From Palsa-89 sp963824345 (GTDB lineage Bacteria; Acidobacteriota; Terriglobia; Bryobacterales; Bryobacteraceae), in assembly GCA_963824345.1 (NCBI GenBank), contig CAWGOZ010000012.1, positions 186,001 to 250,000 of the forward strand: a stretch of 64,000 nucleotides of DNA. Reading direction: 5' to 3'. Each line of letters begins with the position of its first letter. Within the stretch, counting starts at the first letter, position 1. The position numbers and the translations under genes were made by a program. The notes beneath the pieces are model-generated. The model worked only from the letters and a program-made list of their open reading frames with translations. It ran no database searches and was not told where the DNA came from. Positions 41,364 to 50,519 of this stretch are shown here, piece after piece.

Positions 41364-41799
41364 ATCGTTCATGTACGAAGCCCTGGCAATGGCGCGCCAG
41401 GCTGAAGCGAACGGCGAGGTCCCGGTGGGCGCCGTCGTGGTCGTAGACGGCGAGATCGTCGGACGCGGGCTCAATTCGCCCATCGCGCAATCCGATCCCA
41501 CCGCGCACGCTGAAATCCTCGCGCTGCGCGAAGCAGGCGCGAGCTTGCGCAACTATCGATTGGAAACAGCCACGCTCTACGCTACGCTGGAACCTTGCGC
41601 GATGTGCGCCGGGGCACTGGTGGCCGCGCGGATACGGCGGCTGGTTTTTGGCGCGCGCGATTTGCGTTTCGGCGGGGTGCGCAGTAAATTTCGCATCGCC
41701 GACTCGGAGCTTTTGAACCATCGCGTCGAGATTGTGGAAGGCGTGCTAGCGGCAGAGTGCGTGGAGCTGGTGCAGAAGTTCTTTGAAAGCCGGAGGTAG
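41350..41799 (+). CDS. tadA: tRNA-specific adenosine deaminase TadA
   Basis: 149 residues from ATG 41350. Zinc-dependent cytidine-deaminase fold with His53 and Glu55 in TAHAEILAL and Cys83/Cys86 in EPCAMCAGAL, and RIRRLVFGARDLRFGGVRS at the RNA-contact region. It converts A34 of tRNA-Arg to inosine. The start overlaps the FAD oxidoreductase stop by 14 bases; an ATG seven codons on (MYEALAMARQAE) is an alternative. Same-strand neighbours suggest co-transcription rather than a shared pathway. Confidence 0.93.
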   Translation: MSADESFMYEALAMARQAEANGEVPVGAVVVVDGEIVGRGLNSPIAQSDPTAHAEILALREAGASLRNYRLETATLYATLEPCAMCAGALVAARIRRLVFGARDLRFGGVRSKFRIADSELLNHRVEIVEGVLAAECVELVQKFFESRR

Positions 41800-41802
41800 C
41801 AG

Positions 41803-42570
41803 ATGGATATCACGGGAAAAGTCGCGCTAGTAACCGGCGGAGCGTCCGGCTTGGGAGCGGCCACCGCGAAAATGATCGTCGAGGAAGGCGGCCACGTTGT
41901 CATCGCCGATTTGAACGATCCGGCCGGCCAGGCCCTCGCCAAGGAGTTGGGCCATCACGCGCGTTTCGTTCACACCGACGTCACCGATGCGGCCCAAGCC
42001 GACGCCGCCGTCAAAACCGCGCTGGATGTCTTCGGCGCGCTCCACATCTCCGTCCAATGCGCCGGCATCGCCGACGCGCAGCGCGTGATCGGAAAAAACG
42101 GCCCGGCCGATCTCGAACGATTTTCGAAAGTCATCCGCATCAACCTCATTGGCGCATTTAATGTCGCCCGACTGGCGGCCTGGGCCATGGCGACGAATGC
42201 GGAGAATGACGAAAAGGAGCGCGGCGTCATTATCAACACGGCCTCGGTGGCGGCCTTCGACGGTCAGATCGGCCAGGCGGCTTATGCAGCCTCCAAGGGC
42301 GGAATTGCGGCCATGACGCTGCCGCTGGCGCGCGATCTATCGAGCGTCGGAATTCGCGTGATGGCCATCGCTCCAGGCATCTTCGACACGCCAATGCTGG
42401 CCGGCATGCCGGAGGACGTGCGTACCGCACTGGGCGCCATGGTCCCTTTCCCCAAGCGCCTGGGACGGCCGTCGGAGTACGCGCAACTGGTCCGCGACAT
42501 CGTCCGGAATCCGATGTTGAACGGCGAAGTGGTCCGGCTGGACGGAGCCATTCGCATGGCCCCAAAGTAG
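41803..42570 (+). CDS. Short-chain dehydrogenase, 3-hydroxyacyl-CoA dehydrogenase type 2-like
   Basis: 255 residues. The NAD-binding TGGASGLG and the D in IADLNDP point to NAD(H); CAGIAD, the catalytic Ser in NTASVAAF and YAASK (Tyr-x-x-x-Lys) complete the active site. The sequence IRVMAIAPGIFDTPML and FPKRLGRPSEYAQLVRDI resemble the HSD17B10/type 2 3-hydroxyacyl-CoA dehydrogenase branch, acting in fatty-acid or branched-chain amino-acid breakdown. It starts three bases after tadA and is convergent with the aldehyde dehydrogenase. Confidence 0.9.
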   Translation: MDITGKVALVTGGASGLGAATAKMIVEEGGHVVIADLNDPAGQALAKELGHHARFVHTDVTDAAQADAAVKTALDVFGALHISVQCAGIADAQRVIGKNGPADLERFSKVIRINLIGAFNVARLAAWAMATNAENDEKERGVIINTASVAAFDGQIGQAAYAASKGGIAAMTLPLARDLSSVGIRVMAIAPGIFDTPMLAGMPEDVRTALGAMVPFPKRLGRPSEYAQLVRDIVRNPMLNGEVVRLDGAIRMAPK

Positions 42571-42584
42571 CGCCGCTGCGCGAT

Positions 42585-43949
42585 CTACTTAATCCACACC
42601 GTCTTGATGTTGCAAAACTCGCGAATACCGAAGCTGCTCAGCTCGCGCCCATAGCCCGAATTCTTGATGCCTCCGAAAGGCAGCCGCGGATCGGACGCCA
42701 CCGGGCCGTTCACGAACACCGCGCCCGCCTCGATATCCGCCGTGAAGCGCGCGATCTCGGAGCTGTCGTTGGTCCAGACGCTCGCGCCCAGCCCGAAATC
42801 GGAATCGTTGGCAACTTCGATCGCTTCCTCGATGCCGCTCACACGGAACAGCATCGCGACCGGGCCGAAAATCTCCTCGTAGTACACCGGGCAGCTCTTG
42901 GGAACCTCGCCCAGCGCCGTCGGCTCGTAGAAATTGCCCGGCCCGCTGATCCGTTTGCCGCCGGTCAGCAACCGCCCGCCTCCCGCTACCGCCCGCTGCA
43001 CCTGATCGTCCAGCTCGCCCACGATCTGTGCCGTCGCCAATGGACCGATATCGGTCGCCGCAGCCATCGGATCGCCGACCTTCAGAGCCTGCATGCCTTC
43101 CACGAAGCGGCGCTCGAATTCGGCATAGATGGAATCGTGCACGATAAACCGTTTGGCCGCGATGCAGGATTGTCCGTTGTTGATGCAGCGCGCCTTCACC
43201 GCGCTTAGCGCCGTTTCCGCCAGATTGGCGCTTGGCATCACGATAAACGGATCGCTGCCACCCAGTTCCAGCACCGTCCGCTTGATCTGCTTTCCGCATT
43301 GGCTGGCCACTTGCCGCCCGGCCGGCTCGCTGCCGGTGAGCGTGGCGGCGGCCACCCGCGGATCGTCGATTACGCGGGCCACTTGGGACGATTCGATCAG
43401 CAGCGTCTGAAACTCGCCCTCCGCAAAACCTGCGCGGCACAGGATCTCTTCAATCGCCAGCGCGCACTGCGGAACGTTGGAGGCATGCTTCAGCAGCCCG
43501 CCGTTGCCCGCCATCAAAGCCGGCGCGGCAAAGCGGAACACTTGCCAGAACGGAAAATTCCAGGGCATCACCGCCAGCACCACGCCCAGCGGTTGGAATG
43601 CGACGAAGCTTTTGCCCGCATTGCTTGCCACCGCTTCGTCTGCCAGGATTTTCTCGGCATTGTCCGCGTAATAGCGGCAGCCCAGCGCGCATTTCAGCGC
43701 CTCCTCGCCCGCGGATTTCAGAGTTTTGCCCATCTCCAGCGTCATCAGGCGAGCCCAGCGGTCCTTTTCCTTTTCGAGAATCTCGGCGGCCTTGCGCATT
43801 TTGGCTGCCCGATCGGCGAAGGATGTGCGGCGATGCGCGAGAAACGCTTCATGGGCTTTTTGGAGTTTGGCGTCCACTTCGGCGCTCGAATTCGGATCGA
43901 AAACGCGGATCAGTTCGCCGGTGGCTGGGTTAGTGGTTGCAATTGGCAT
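42585..43949 (-). CDS. NAD(P)-dependent succinate-semialdehyde dehydrogenase-like aldehyde dehydrogenase
   Basis: 454 residues from ATG 43949 (MPIATTNPATGELIRVFDP, a typical GabD/Sad start). Catalytic Cys262 is in CINNGQSCIAAKRF and the general base Glu228 in VLELGGSDPFIV; AVMPWNFPFWQVFRF is the conserved substrate-tunnel and cofactor stretch. It would oxidise succinic or a similar semialdehyde to the acid. It lacks a GABA transaminase neighbour. It is divergent from the M28 peptidase gene at 43997, sharing a 47-base gap. Confidence 0.9.
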   Translation of the reverse strand: MPIATTNPATGELIRVFDPNSSAEVDAKLQKAHEAFLAHRRTSFADRAAKMRKAAEILEKEKDRWARLMTLEMGKTLKSAGEEALKCALGCRYYADNAEKILADEAVASNAGKSFVAFQPLGVVLAVMPWNFPFWQVFRFAAPALMAGNGGLLKHASNVPQCALAIEEILCRAGFAEGEFQTLLIESSQVARVIDDPRVAAATLTGSEPAGRQVASQCGKQIKRTVLELGGSDPFIVMPSANLAETALSAVKARCINNGQSCIAAKRFIVHDSIYAEFERRFVEGMQALKVGDPMAAATDIGPLATAQIVGELDDQVQRAVAGGGRLLTGGKRISGPGNFYEPTALGEVPKSCPVYYEEIFGPVAMLFRVSGIEEAIEVANDSDFGLGASVWTNDSSEIARFTADIEAGAVFVNGPVASDPRLPFGGIKNSGYGRELSSFGIREFCNIKTVWIK

Positions 43950-43996
43950 ACACACCTGTTTTGACACCATTGGCCGAAAAAATCAACACTGGGGTC

Positions 43997-45622
43997 ATGC
44001 AGAGATTCGGATTGGTACTGCTGGTAACAGCCATCGCCTGGACGCAGAACGACATTTCGGGCGAGCGCATGCGGGCGCACGTGAAGTTTCTGGCCAGCGA
44101 TTTGCTGGAGGGGCGCGGCGTGGGAACGCGTGGCGGGGACCTCGCCGCCGAATACATCGCGTCGCAATTCGCCGTGGTGGGCGCCAAGCCGGCCGGTGAA
44201 AACGGCTCCTATTTCCAAAAGGTACCCATGGTGGGCGTCACTACTTCGCCCAATGCGACGCTTCAGGCTGTGGCCCCCAATCAAACCGTCTCTTTCAAAT
44301 GGCTGGACGATTATGTCGGCGTCAGCGAGTTGCAGCAGCCGGATGATCGGTTCGACGCCGAAGCCGTTTTCGTCGGCCACGGCATTGTCGCGCCCGAGTT
44401 TCATTGGGACGATTTTAAGGGCTTCGACGTGAAAGGCAAAGTCCTGGTGCTGTTCACCAATGAACCGCCATCCAACGATCCGAAATTTTTTGGCGGGCGC
44501 GCGCTCACCTACTACGGCCGTTGGACCTACAAGTACGAAGAGGCCGCCCGCATGGGCGCCAAGGGCGTTCTTATCATCCACACCACGCCCACCGCGGGCT
44601 ACGGCTACGACGTGGTGCGCAATTCCTGGGGCAAGGAAGACCCGCAGTTAAAGCTGCCGCAGGGCCAAGCCGCGCTGGCCTTCGCCGGATGGGTCACCCA
44701 AGATGCCGGCGCAAAGTTACTCGCGCTGGCCGGCAAGACCGTGGACGAAATGCTGGCCGCCGCCAACTCACGCGACTTCCGGCCCATTCCGCTCGGCATC
44801 CACATTCGCGCCAATATCCCCACCGAGATCCGGCAGATTCAATCCAACAACGTCATCGCAAAGGTGGAGGGAAGCGATCCGCAGTTCAAATCCGAGGCCG
44901 TGATCTTCACCGCGCATTGGGACCATCTGGGCATCGGCCCGGCGGTGAATGGCGATTCCATTTACAACGGCGCGGTGGACAACGCCACCGGCTGCGCCAT
45001 GATCATCGAAATGGCGCGCGCCTGGGCCGCGCTCGAGCATAAACCCAAACGCTCGGCGCTGTTTATGGCGGTAACGGCGGAGGAGGCCGGTTTGCGCGGC
45101 TCCGAATATTATGCCGAGCATCCGGTAGTCCCGCTGGCGAAGACCGCCCTGGATCTGAACTTCGACGCCTTTTATCCGTTTGGACGAACGAAAGATGTGT
45201 CCGTGACCGGCGCGGATCGAACCACCGTGTGGCCAATCGTGGAAGAGACGGCGCATCGCATGGAACTTGCCATCAAGCCGGATGCTCAGCCCGAGCAGGG
45301 CCACTTCTACCGGTCCGATCATTTCTCGCTCGCGCACGCCGGAGTTCCATCGTTTTCAATCGACCTGGGCACGGAATATTACGGCAAGCCCGCCGACTAC
45401 GGCGACAAGATTTTCGAGGAATACAACGATAAGCACTATCATCAGCCGTCCGATGAATATCACGACGATTGGGACTTCGCTGGGATGGAAGAAGCGGCGC
45501 GCTTCGGAATGTTGATCGGAATGACGGTCGCCAACGAGCCTCGACTTCCCACCTGGCATGCCGGCGACGAATTCCTGCCCGCGCGCCTAGCCGAGCCGCG
45601 ACCGACCGAGCCGCGACCGTGA
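43997..45622 (+). CDS. Secreted M28-family metallopeptidase, second copy
   Basis: 541 residues from ATG 43997, giving a signal peptide (QRFGLVLLVTAIAWTQ). It has a PA-like insert and an M28 catalytic core: FTAHWDHLG (zinc His and Asp), NGAVDNATGCAM (bridging Asp), AVTAEEAGLRGSEYY (catalytic Glu pair), LNFDAFYPFG (Asp) and HQPSDEY (His). It is a distinct subfamily from the enzyme at 3532: the insert sequence and the final motifs differ. The last nine residues (EPRPTEPRP) are encoded by a dispersed hairpin repeat, whose TGA is the stop codon. Confidence 0.92.
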   Translation: MQRFGLVLLVTAIAWTQNDISGERMRAHVKFLASDLLEGRGVGTRGGDLAAEYIASQFAVVGAKPAGENGSYFQKVPMVGVTTSPNATLQAVAPNQTVSFKWLDDYVGVSELQQPDDRFDAEAVFVGHGIVAPEFHWDDFKGFDVKGKVLVLFTNEPPSNDPKFFGGRALTYYGRWTYKYEEAARMGAKGVLIIHTTPTAGYGYDVVRNSWGKEDPQLKLPQGQAALAFAGWVTQDAGAKLLALAGKTVDEMLAAANSRDFRPIPLGIHIRANIPTEIRQIQSNNVIAKVEGSDPQFKSEAVIFTAHWDHLGIGPAVNGDSIYNGAVDNATGCAMIIEMARAWAALEHKPKRSALFMAVTAEEAGLRGSEYYAEHPVVPLAKTALDLNFDAFYPFGRTKDVSVTGADRTTVWPIVEETAHRMELAIKPDAQPEQGHFYRSDHFSLAHAGVPSFSIDLGTEYYGKPADYGDKIFEEYNDKHYHQPSDEYHDDWDFAGMEEAARFGMLIGMTVANEPRLPTWHAGDEFLPARLAEPRPTEPRP

Positions 45623-45630
45623 GGAAGCGG
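45591..45630 (+). repeat. Dispersed hairpin repeat, copy C (core 45611-45630)
   Basis: The core has stem CCGC/GCGG and loop GACCGTGAGGAA (one base different from the other copies). A partial tandem left half precedes it, as in copy A. The TGA of the core ends the M28 peptidase frame. It lies between the convergent M28 and polA genes. Confidence 0.75.
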
Positions 45631-48256
45631 TTACTTCGCGTCCCGCCAGTTTTCGCCGATCCCCACATCCACGATCAGCGGCACATCCAGCTTGTGTACG
45701 TTCTCCATCTCGCGCTTCACCATCTTTGAAACCGGCTCGGCTTCGTCCGGCGGAGATTCAAACAGCAGCTCGTCGTGCACCTGCAGCAGCATCCTGGTTT
45801 CCAGCTTCTCGCGCCGCAGAATCTCATCGATGCGGATCATCGCCAGTTTGATTAAGTCCGCCGCGGTGCCTTGCAGCGGAGTGTTGACGGCCGTGCGCTC
45901 GGCGAACGATCGCGCATTCGGATTGCGGCTGTGCATGTCCGGGATCGGACGCTTGCGGCCAAACAGCGTCGGCGCGAAACCGCTCTCGCGCACCTCCGCG
46001 ATGGTCTTCTGGATGAACTTCTTCACGCCCGCGTGCAGCTCGAAATACGTTCGGATGTATTCCTCGGCCTCCTTGCGATCGATGCCGAGCGAAGCCGCCA
46101 GTCCAAACGGCGTCTGCCCATAGACAATCCCGAAATTCACCGCCTTGGCGTTGCGCCGCATCTCGGGTGTCACCATCATGGGAGGAACTCGAAAGACCTC
46201 AGCGGCCGTTCGCGTGTGAATATCTTCGCCGCGGCTGAATGCGTCCACCAAAACCGAATCGTGCGACATGTGGGCTAATAAGCGCAGCTCGATCTGCGAA
46301 TAGTCCGCCACCACCAGTTTCCAGCCTTCACGCGGGACGAACGCTGCGCGAATCTCGCGGCCCAGCGCGGTCCGGATCGGAATATTCTGCAAATTCGGAT
46401 TCGATGACGACAGCCGTCCCGTGGCCGCCCCGGTTTGATTGAACGTGGTGTGAACGCGGCCTGTTTTTGGATCGATCAAATCGGGCAACGCGTCGATGTA
46501 GGTGCCCTTGAGCTTCGAGAGCTGGCGATACTCCAGCACCTTGCGCGCGATTTCGTGCTCGGCCGCCAAGCCCTCCAATACATCCGCGGCAGTGGAAATG
46601 CTCTTGCCCTTGCCATACTTCACTGGCGCCGGCAGATTCAGCTCTTCGAACAGAATCTTCCCGAGCTGCACGGGCGAATTAATATTGAACGGCTTCCCAG
46701 CTAGCCCATAAATTTCTCCCGACAAGCGCTGGATATCCGTGTCGAGCTCCCCCGAGAGAACGCGCAGCTGCTTCGGATCCACGCGAATGCCTAGCTGCTC
46801 CATCCGTGCCAGGACGCCGGCCAGCGGCAAATCGATCGTCTCATAGATTTCGCGGAAGCCCTGCTGATTGATCTCCGGGGCTAGACGTTCGGCCAGCGTC
46901 ACCGCCAGATCCGCGTGCTGCTCGGCAGCCGCGCCCAGCTTGCGATCCAAATAGCGTTCCGCCAACACACCCGCCGAACAACCGGCCGGATCGGCGCACA
47001 GCAAAAACGCATACAGCATCACGTCATGCCGAAAACCCTTTGCCTCTACGCCGTATTTCCCCAGTTCCAGCGTCACGGCCTTCACGTCGTGCGCGATCTT
47101 GGGTCTCTCGGCGTCTTCCAAAATCGGCTTCACCGCGTCGATGTAATCCATCGATAGCGCTCGCGCCACACCCGGCTCCTGCGACACGCCGAGCATGGTC
47201 AACGGCAGACCGCCGTCCATGCTGGATTCAATCGCGAAGGCGATCGGCTTCGTGGGATCGAGCTTGCTCAAGCTCGCGCCATACGTGACTGCTTCCTCGC
47301 GACTCGCGATGCTTGCGTAATCGCGGGTGTGAGCGTCCTCGGTGGGCCCAACCTCTTTCAGCAGGCTATAAAACTCCAGCTCCTTATAAACTTTCTTTAG
47401 CTCGCTAATGTCGGGCTCCTGCGCGGCGAGCTGCGCCATTTCGAATTCAACCGGAACCGTGCTATCAATGGTCGCCAACCGCTTGCTCAACAGAATCTGC
47501 TCGCGATTGTTCTGCAAGCTCTCCCGATACATCTTCCGCTCCACTTCACCGGCGTGTTCCAGGGCCCCCTCTACCGACCCGAAGCGCTGGATCAAATCGC
47601 GCGCGCCTTTGTCGCCGATTCCCGGCGCACCCGGGATGTTGTCGATGGAGTCGCCCTTGAGCGCCAGCAGATCCGCCACCTGGTGAGGTTTCACCCCCAT
47701 GAACTCCTCGGTGGCCGCCGGATCGTACCAGAACGTCTTCTTTCACCGGATTGAACATGTGCACTCGCTCGTCAACGAGTTGCAGCATGTCCTTGTCGCT
47801 CGACACGATTACGACATCGAAATTCTCGCTGGCTCGCTTCGCCATCGCGCCAATCACGTCGTCGGCTTCGAAACCCGCATACTGCAGCACCGGAATGCGC
47901 ATCGCTTCGAGCAGTCGGCGGATGAAGGGGATTTGCTCGGCCAGATCGGGCGGCATCTCTGTTCGATTGGCTTTGTACTCGGCATACTGCTCTTCGCGGA
48001 ACGTCTTTCCGGATTCGAAAATGGCCGCGATGTATTCAGGCTGGTACGCTGCCCTGAGTTTCCGCACCATGTTATGGAAGATGAGCACGGCCTCGGTCGG
48101 AATCCCCGTGGTGGTCCGCATAGGCGGCGCGCCGCTGCGAGCGCGAGCATGATACGCGCGAAAGATAAACCCGTAGCTGTCGATCAGGAACAGCCTGGGA
48201 CGACGATTGGCGCCTTTCTCGGCGGCGGCTGATGGCACACGATCAGGATACGCCAA
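45631..48256 (-). CDS. polA: DNA polymerase I (PolA), interrupted by a one-base frameshift
   Basis: Two frames together make a full PolA of about 874 residues. The first (48256 to about 47733) has the 5'-nuclease domain: LFLIDSYGFIFRAYHA, YAGFEADDVIGAMA and VVIVSSDKDMLQLV. The second continues with GAPGIGDKGARDLIQRF and the polymerase domain: motif A VVADYSQIELRLLAHMS, motif B RNAKAVNFGIVYGQ and motif C LLQVHDELLFE. The frame breaks at 47731-47733. Removing one base there restores EDVWYDPAATEEFMGVKPH. The 3'-5' exonuclease domain has lost its motif I Asp (FAIES instead of FDTET), so no proofreading is expected. The start is TTG 48256; GTG 48238 is possible. Confidence 0.88.
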
Positions 48257-48311
48257 AGTCCTCCGTAATCGAGCGACTGCCGGATCTTAAAGCCATAGGC
48301 ATGTCTCGCGG

Positions 48312-48640
48312 CTAGCTGCGCTCCGGGATCTCCACTTCGACATACGCGCCGGGGGTCGCCGAATTAACCGCCGCAACCACAAGCTGAACGTGCGGTCGCA
48401 ACTCAGGCCATTGCTGCTTCCCTAACACGATGATGGCTATCTTGCGGCCTACTAGGTTCTGCTGATAACGAATGTTCTGGTCTGTCGTAACAAGCACATC
48501 AACCCTGCGGCTTCGCCGGCATCGAGTAACTCGCCATTTCGAAGCCTATCCCATCCTTCTTGCGCAGCGGTGCGGACGGTGTGGCCCGTTAGATGCGAGC
48601 GGATAGGCACGGGCGTTGCCTGATCGAACAAAACCCTCAT
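48312..48640 (-). pseudogene. DUF5615 PIN-like toxin-type gene with a one-base frameshift
   Basis: It begins at ATG 48640 with MRVLFDQATPVPIRSHLTGH, then GWDRLRNGELLDAGEAAG. It then loses frame near 48500-48503 and continues in another frame as VLVTTDQNIRYQQNLVGRKI to 48312. Adding one T to the TT at 48501-48502 (minus-strand reading) restores AAGFDVLVTTDQN, the conserved DUF5615/PIN-like core. The intact protein would be about 109 residues. Its ATG overlaps the DUF433 stop by one base, the standard DUF433-DUF5615 pair, viewed as a VapBC-like toxin-antitoxin module. The gene is inactive if the frameshift is real. Confidence 0.72.
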
Positions 48641-48879
48641 TAGGGAGCAAACACGGGGGGCTTGTCCAGACTTCGAACGGCAAATTCGATCACCGCTCTT
48701 ACCTGATCGCGGTCGAGTCCATCGAACCATTCCATGATGTCATCGATATTAGCCCCGGCTTCCAGGTTCTCGAAGATAGCCGATACCGGCATCCGGGTTC
48801 CCCTCAGAACCCATGCGCCGCTCAGTTTGCCCGGCACGCTTTCCACGGCGGGGCATTGCGACCAGTCAAGAGTTGCCAT
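48640..48879 (-). CDS. DUF433 antitoxin-like protein
   Basis: 79 residues. WVLRGTRMPVSAIFENLEAGANIDDIMEWFDGLDRDQVRAVIEFA is the DUF433 core, a winged-helix-like fold that binds DNA and neutralises a PIN-like partner in VapBC-type modules. It precedes the DUF5615 gene with a one-base TAATG overlap on the same strand. It appears intact although its partner is frameshifted. Function by family association only. Confidence 0.87.
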   Translation of the reverse strand: MATLDWSQCPAVESVPGKLSGAWVLRGTRMPVSAIFENLEAGANIDDIMEWFDGLDRDQVRAVIEFAVRSLDKPPVFAP

Positions 48880-48899
48880 TCTGTTGTCCTCTTTTCATC

Positions 48900-49334
48900 C
48901 TAGCTTTTGCCGCCGGGGAAAGGGACGCGCGCTCGCTTCGCTGCCACCGATTTCACCACCAGCGCCTCCATCACCTTTGCATCCACATCGGCGAGCTTCT
49001 TCACGTATAGGCAGCCCTTGCCGGTGGTGTGCTTGCCGAGCTTCGCCAGCAGCGCCTCAGCTTCGCTGAACCCCGTCACGCCGTACAGAACGGTCGCGGC
49101 CTTCCGCGGCGAAAAACCGGTCAGCGGCATCTCGCCCTCGCGCCCGCTCTCGTACTTGAAGTGATAGCTTCCGAAGCCGATGATCGATGGCCCCCACATC
49201 TTCGGCTTTTCGCCGGTCGCGCTTTGCATCAGCTTCACCAGCGCCTTGGCTTCCGCGCGCTTGGTCTCGTCGGTTATAGCATTGATAAAAGCCGCCACGC
49301 TTCGTTTGGTGGGCTTGGTCTTGTTATCCGCCAT
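48900..49334 (-). CDS. DUF1801 domain protein, second copy
   Basis: 144 residues: VAAFINAITDETKRAEAKALVKLMQSATGEKPKMWG, then IIGFGSYHFKYESGREGEMPLTGFSPRKAATVLYG and LGKHTTGKGCLYVKKLADVD. This is the longer, YdhG/DUF1801 subtype typical of soil bacteria. Function unknown. It is only distantly like the DUF1801 protein at 35931. It ends 20 bases before the DUF433 start on the same strand and is divergent from lpxC with a 258-base gap. Confidence 0.85.
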   Translation of the reverse strand: MADNKTKPTKRSVAAFINAITDETKRAEAKALVKLMQSATGEKPKMWGPSIIGFGSYHFKYESGREGEMPLTGFSPRKAATVLYGVTGFSEAEALLAKLGKHTTGKGCLYVKKLADVDAKVMEALVVKSVAAKRARVPFPGGKS

Positions 49335-49379
49335 TTCTATTACCCTCCGCCTCCTCCGAAGGCTACCCTACAGCTAGAT

Positions 49380-49414
49380 GGGGTGCAACCCCCAGCGAAA
49401 TTTCGCCTTTTTTT
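49380..49414 (+). terminator. Two stem-loops followed by a T-run, terminator-like
   Basis: GGGGT/ACCCC (49380-49392) is followed by the palindrome GCGAAATTTCGC (49395-49406) and CTTTTTTTT. On the plus strand this looks like a Rho-independent terminator, yet no plus-strand gene ends nearby. It may stop antisense transcripts or act as an attenuator if lpxC transcription starts upstream. No decision is possible from sequence. Confidence 0.4.
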
Positions 49415-49580
49415 GACCTGATTCCGACACAGCCCCGCCTTCTCACCGTGTCTTTTTTGCAACACACCAAACTTTACAAAGCTTTTTGAATCAAATAGCT
49501 AGCAGGACGTGTTTGTCCTTTGTAAAATGAAACCTCTGGTCGGATTACCAGCGTGCGAATCGAATCAGCCGAATTACCTC

Positions 49581-49587
49581 AAGGAAG
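49581..49587 (+). promoter_or_regulatory. Ribosome binding site that decides the lpxC start
   Basis: AAGGAAG lies five bases before the in-frame TTG at 49593. It supports TTG over the upstream ATG at 49527 or GTG at 49509, which lack such a site, and yields the standard LpxC N-terminus. Confidence 0.65.
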
Positions 49588-49592
49588 CCGCA

Positions 49593-50483
49593 TTGCGGTT
49601 TGAAACCACCGTCCAGCGGCCGGTAGAAGCCACCGGAGTCGGATTGCATAGCGGCGTACCCGTTTCCATCCGCATTCTCCCGGCGCCGCCCTCCACCGGA
49701 ATTGTTTTTATCCGCACCGATCTCGACAACTTTTCGATTCCCGCTAGTTGGCGCTACGTGGCGCGCGTCAGCTACGCCACCAGCCTGATGCGCCAGGGCG
49801 TGCTGATCTCCACCACCGAGCATCTGCTCAGCGTCTTCTACAGTATGGGTGTCGACAACGCGTTTGTCGAAATCGATAACCTGGAAGTTCCCATTCTGGA
49901 CGGCAGCGGCAAGCCCTATGTGGACCTGTTGTCCGCCGCAGGCTTGAAATCCTACCGGCGGCAAAAGCGCTTTCTTTGTATCCGGCGCCCCGTGACCGTA
50001 GAAGCGGGCTCCAAACGCATCACCATTCTGCCGTCGGACCGTTTCCTGCTCACCTGCGACGTCTATTACGATCATCCCCAGATTCGCCATCAATCGCTCG
50101 ACCTGGAAGTGACGCCCGAGCGCTATGCCCAGGAGATCGCTCCAGCGCGTACTTTCGGATTCGCGCACGAGCTGGATCAGATGCGCGACATGGGACTCAT
50201 TCGCGGCGCTTCGCTTGAGAACGCCGTCTGTTTCGATCGCGAGAGGGTGCAGAATCCCGAAGGACTGCGCTTCCCGGACGAGTGCTGCCGCCACAAGGCA
50301 CTGGATCTCATTGGCGATCTCGCTCTGATGGGCAAACCGCTGCTGGGCCACGTGATCGCCGAGCGCGCCGGACACGCCATGCACGCGGCTCTGGTGTCGC
50401 GCATCATGTCCGATCCCTCTTTGTACGAGATCCTGACGTTCGATCAGCTGGCCACCCGCGTCGCGCATGCCCTAGTATCCTAG
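49593..50483 (+). CDS. lpxC: UDP-3-O-acyl-N-acetylglucosamine deacetylase LpxC
   Basis: 296 residues from TTG 49593 (RFETTVQRPVEATGVGLHSG, the usual LpxC start). Zinc ligands are His77 in TTEHLLSVFY, His234 and Asp238 in CRHKALDLIGD; the catalytic His261 is in AGHAMHAALV. EVPILDGSGKPYVDLL is the substrate-side signature. LpxC commits UDP-acyl-GlcNAc to lipid A synthesis, so this organism should make lipopolysaccharide. Longer frames back to 49509 exist but carry non-conserved residues. It is followed by a hairpin repeat and pgsA on the same strand. Confidence 0.95.
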   Translation: MRFETTVQRPVEATGVGLHSGVPVSIRILPAPPSTGIVFIRTDLDNFSIPASWRYVARVSYATSLMRQGVLISTTEHLLSVFYSMGVDNAFVEIDNLEVPILDGSGKPYVDLLSAAGLKSYRRQKRFLCIRRPVTVEAGSKRITILPSDRFLLTCDVYYDHPQIRHQSLDLEVTPERYAQEIAPARTFGFAHELDQMRDMGLIRGASLENAVCFDRERVQNPEGLRFPDECCRHKALDLIGDLALMGKPLLGHVIAERAGHAMHAALVSRIMSDPSLYEILTFDQLATRVAHALVS

Positions 50484-50491
50484 TGACGGAG

Positions 50492-50511
50492 CCGCGACCG
50501 TGAGGGAGCGG
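50492..50511 (+). repeat. Dispersed hairpin repeat, copy D
   Basis: CCGCGACCGTGAGGGAGCGG, identical to the core of copy A. It fills most of the gap between the lpxC stop and the pgsA start (50520). This is the one copy lying between genes in tandem orientation. Confidence 0.75.
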
Positions 50512-50519
50512 TCCCCCTC

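Noticed and set aside
49395..49414. Palindrome with T-run as the terminator of a known gene
   Set aside because: No plus-strand gene ends nearby and the minus-strand gene ends at 48900, so it was reported only as terminator-like, not assigned to a gene.
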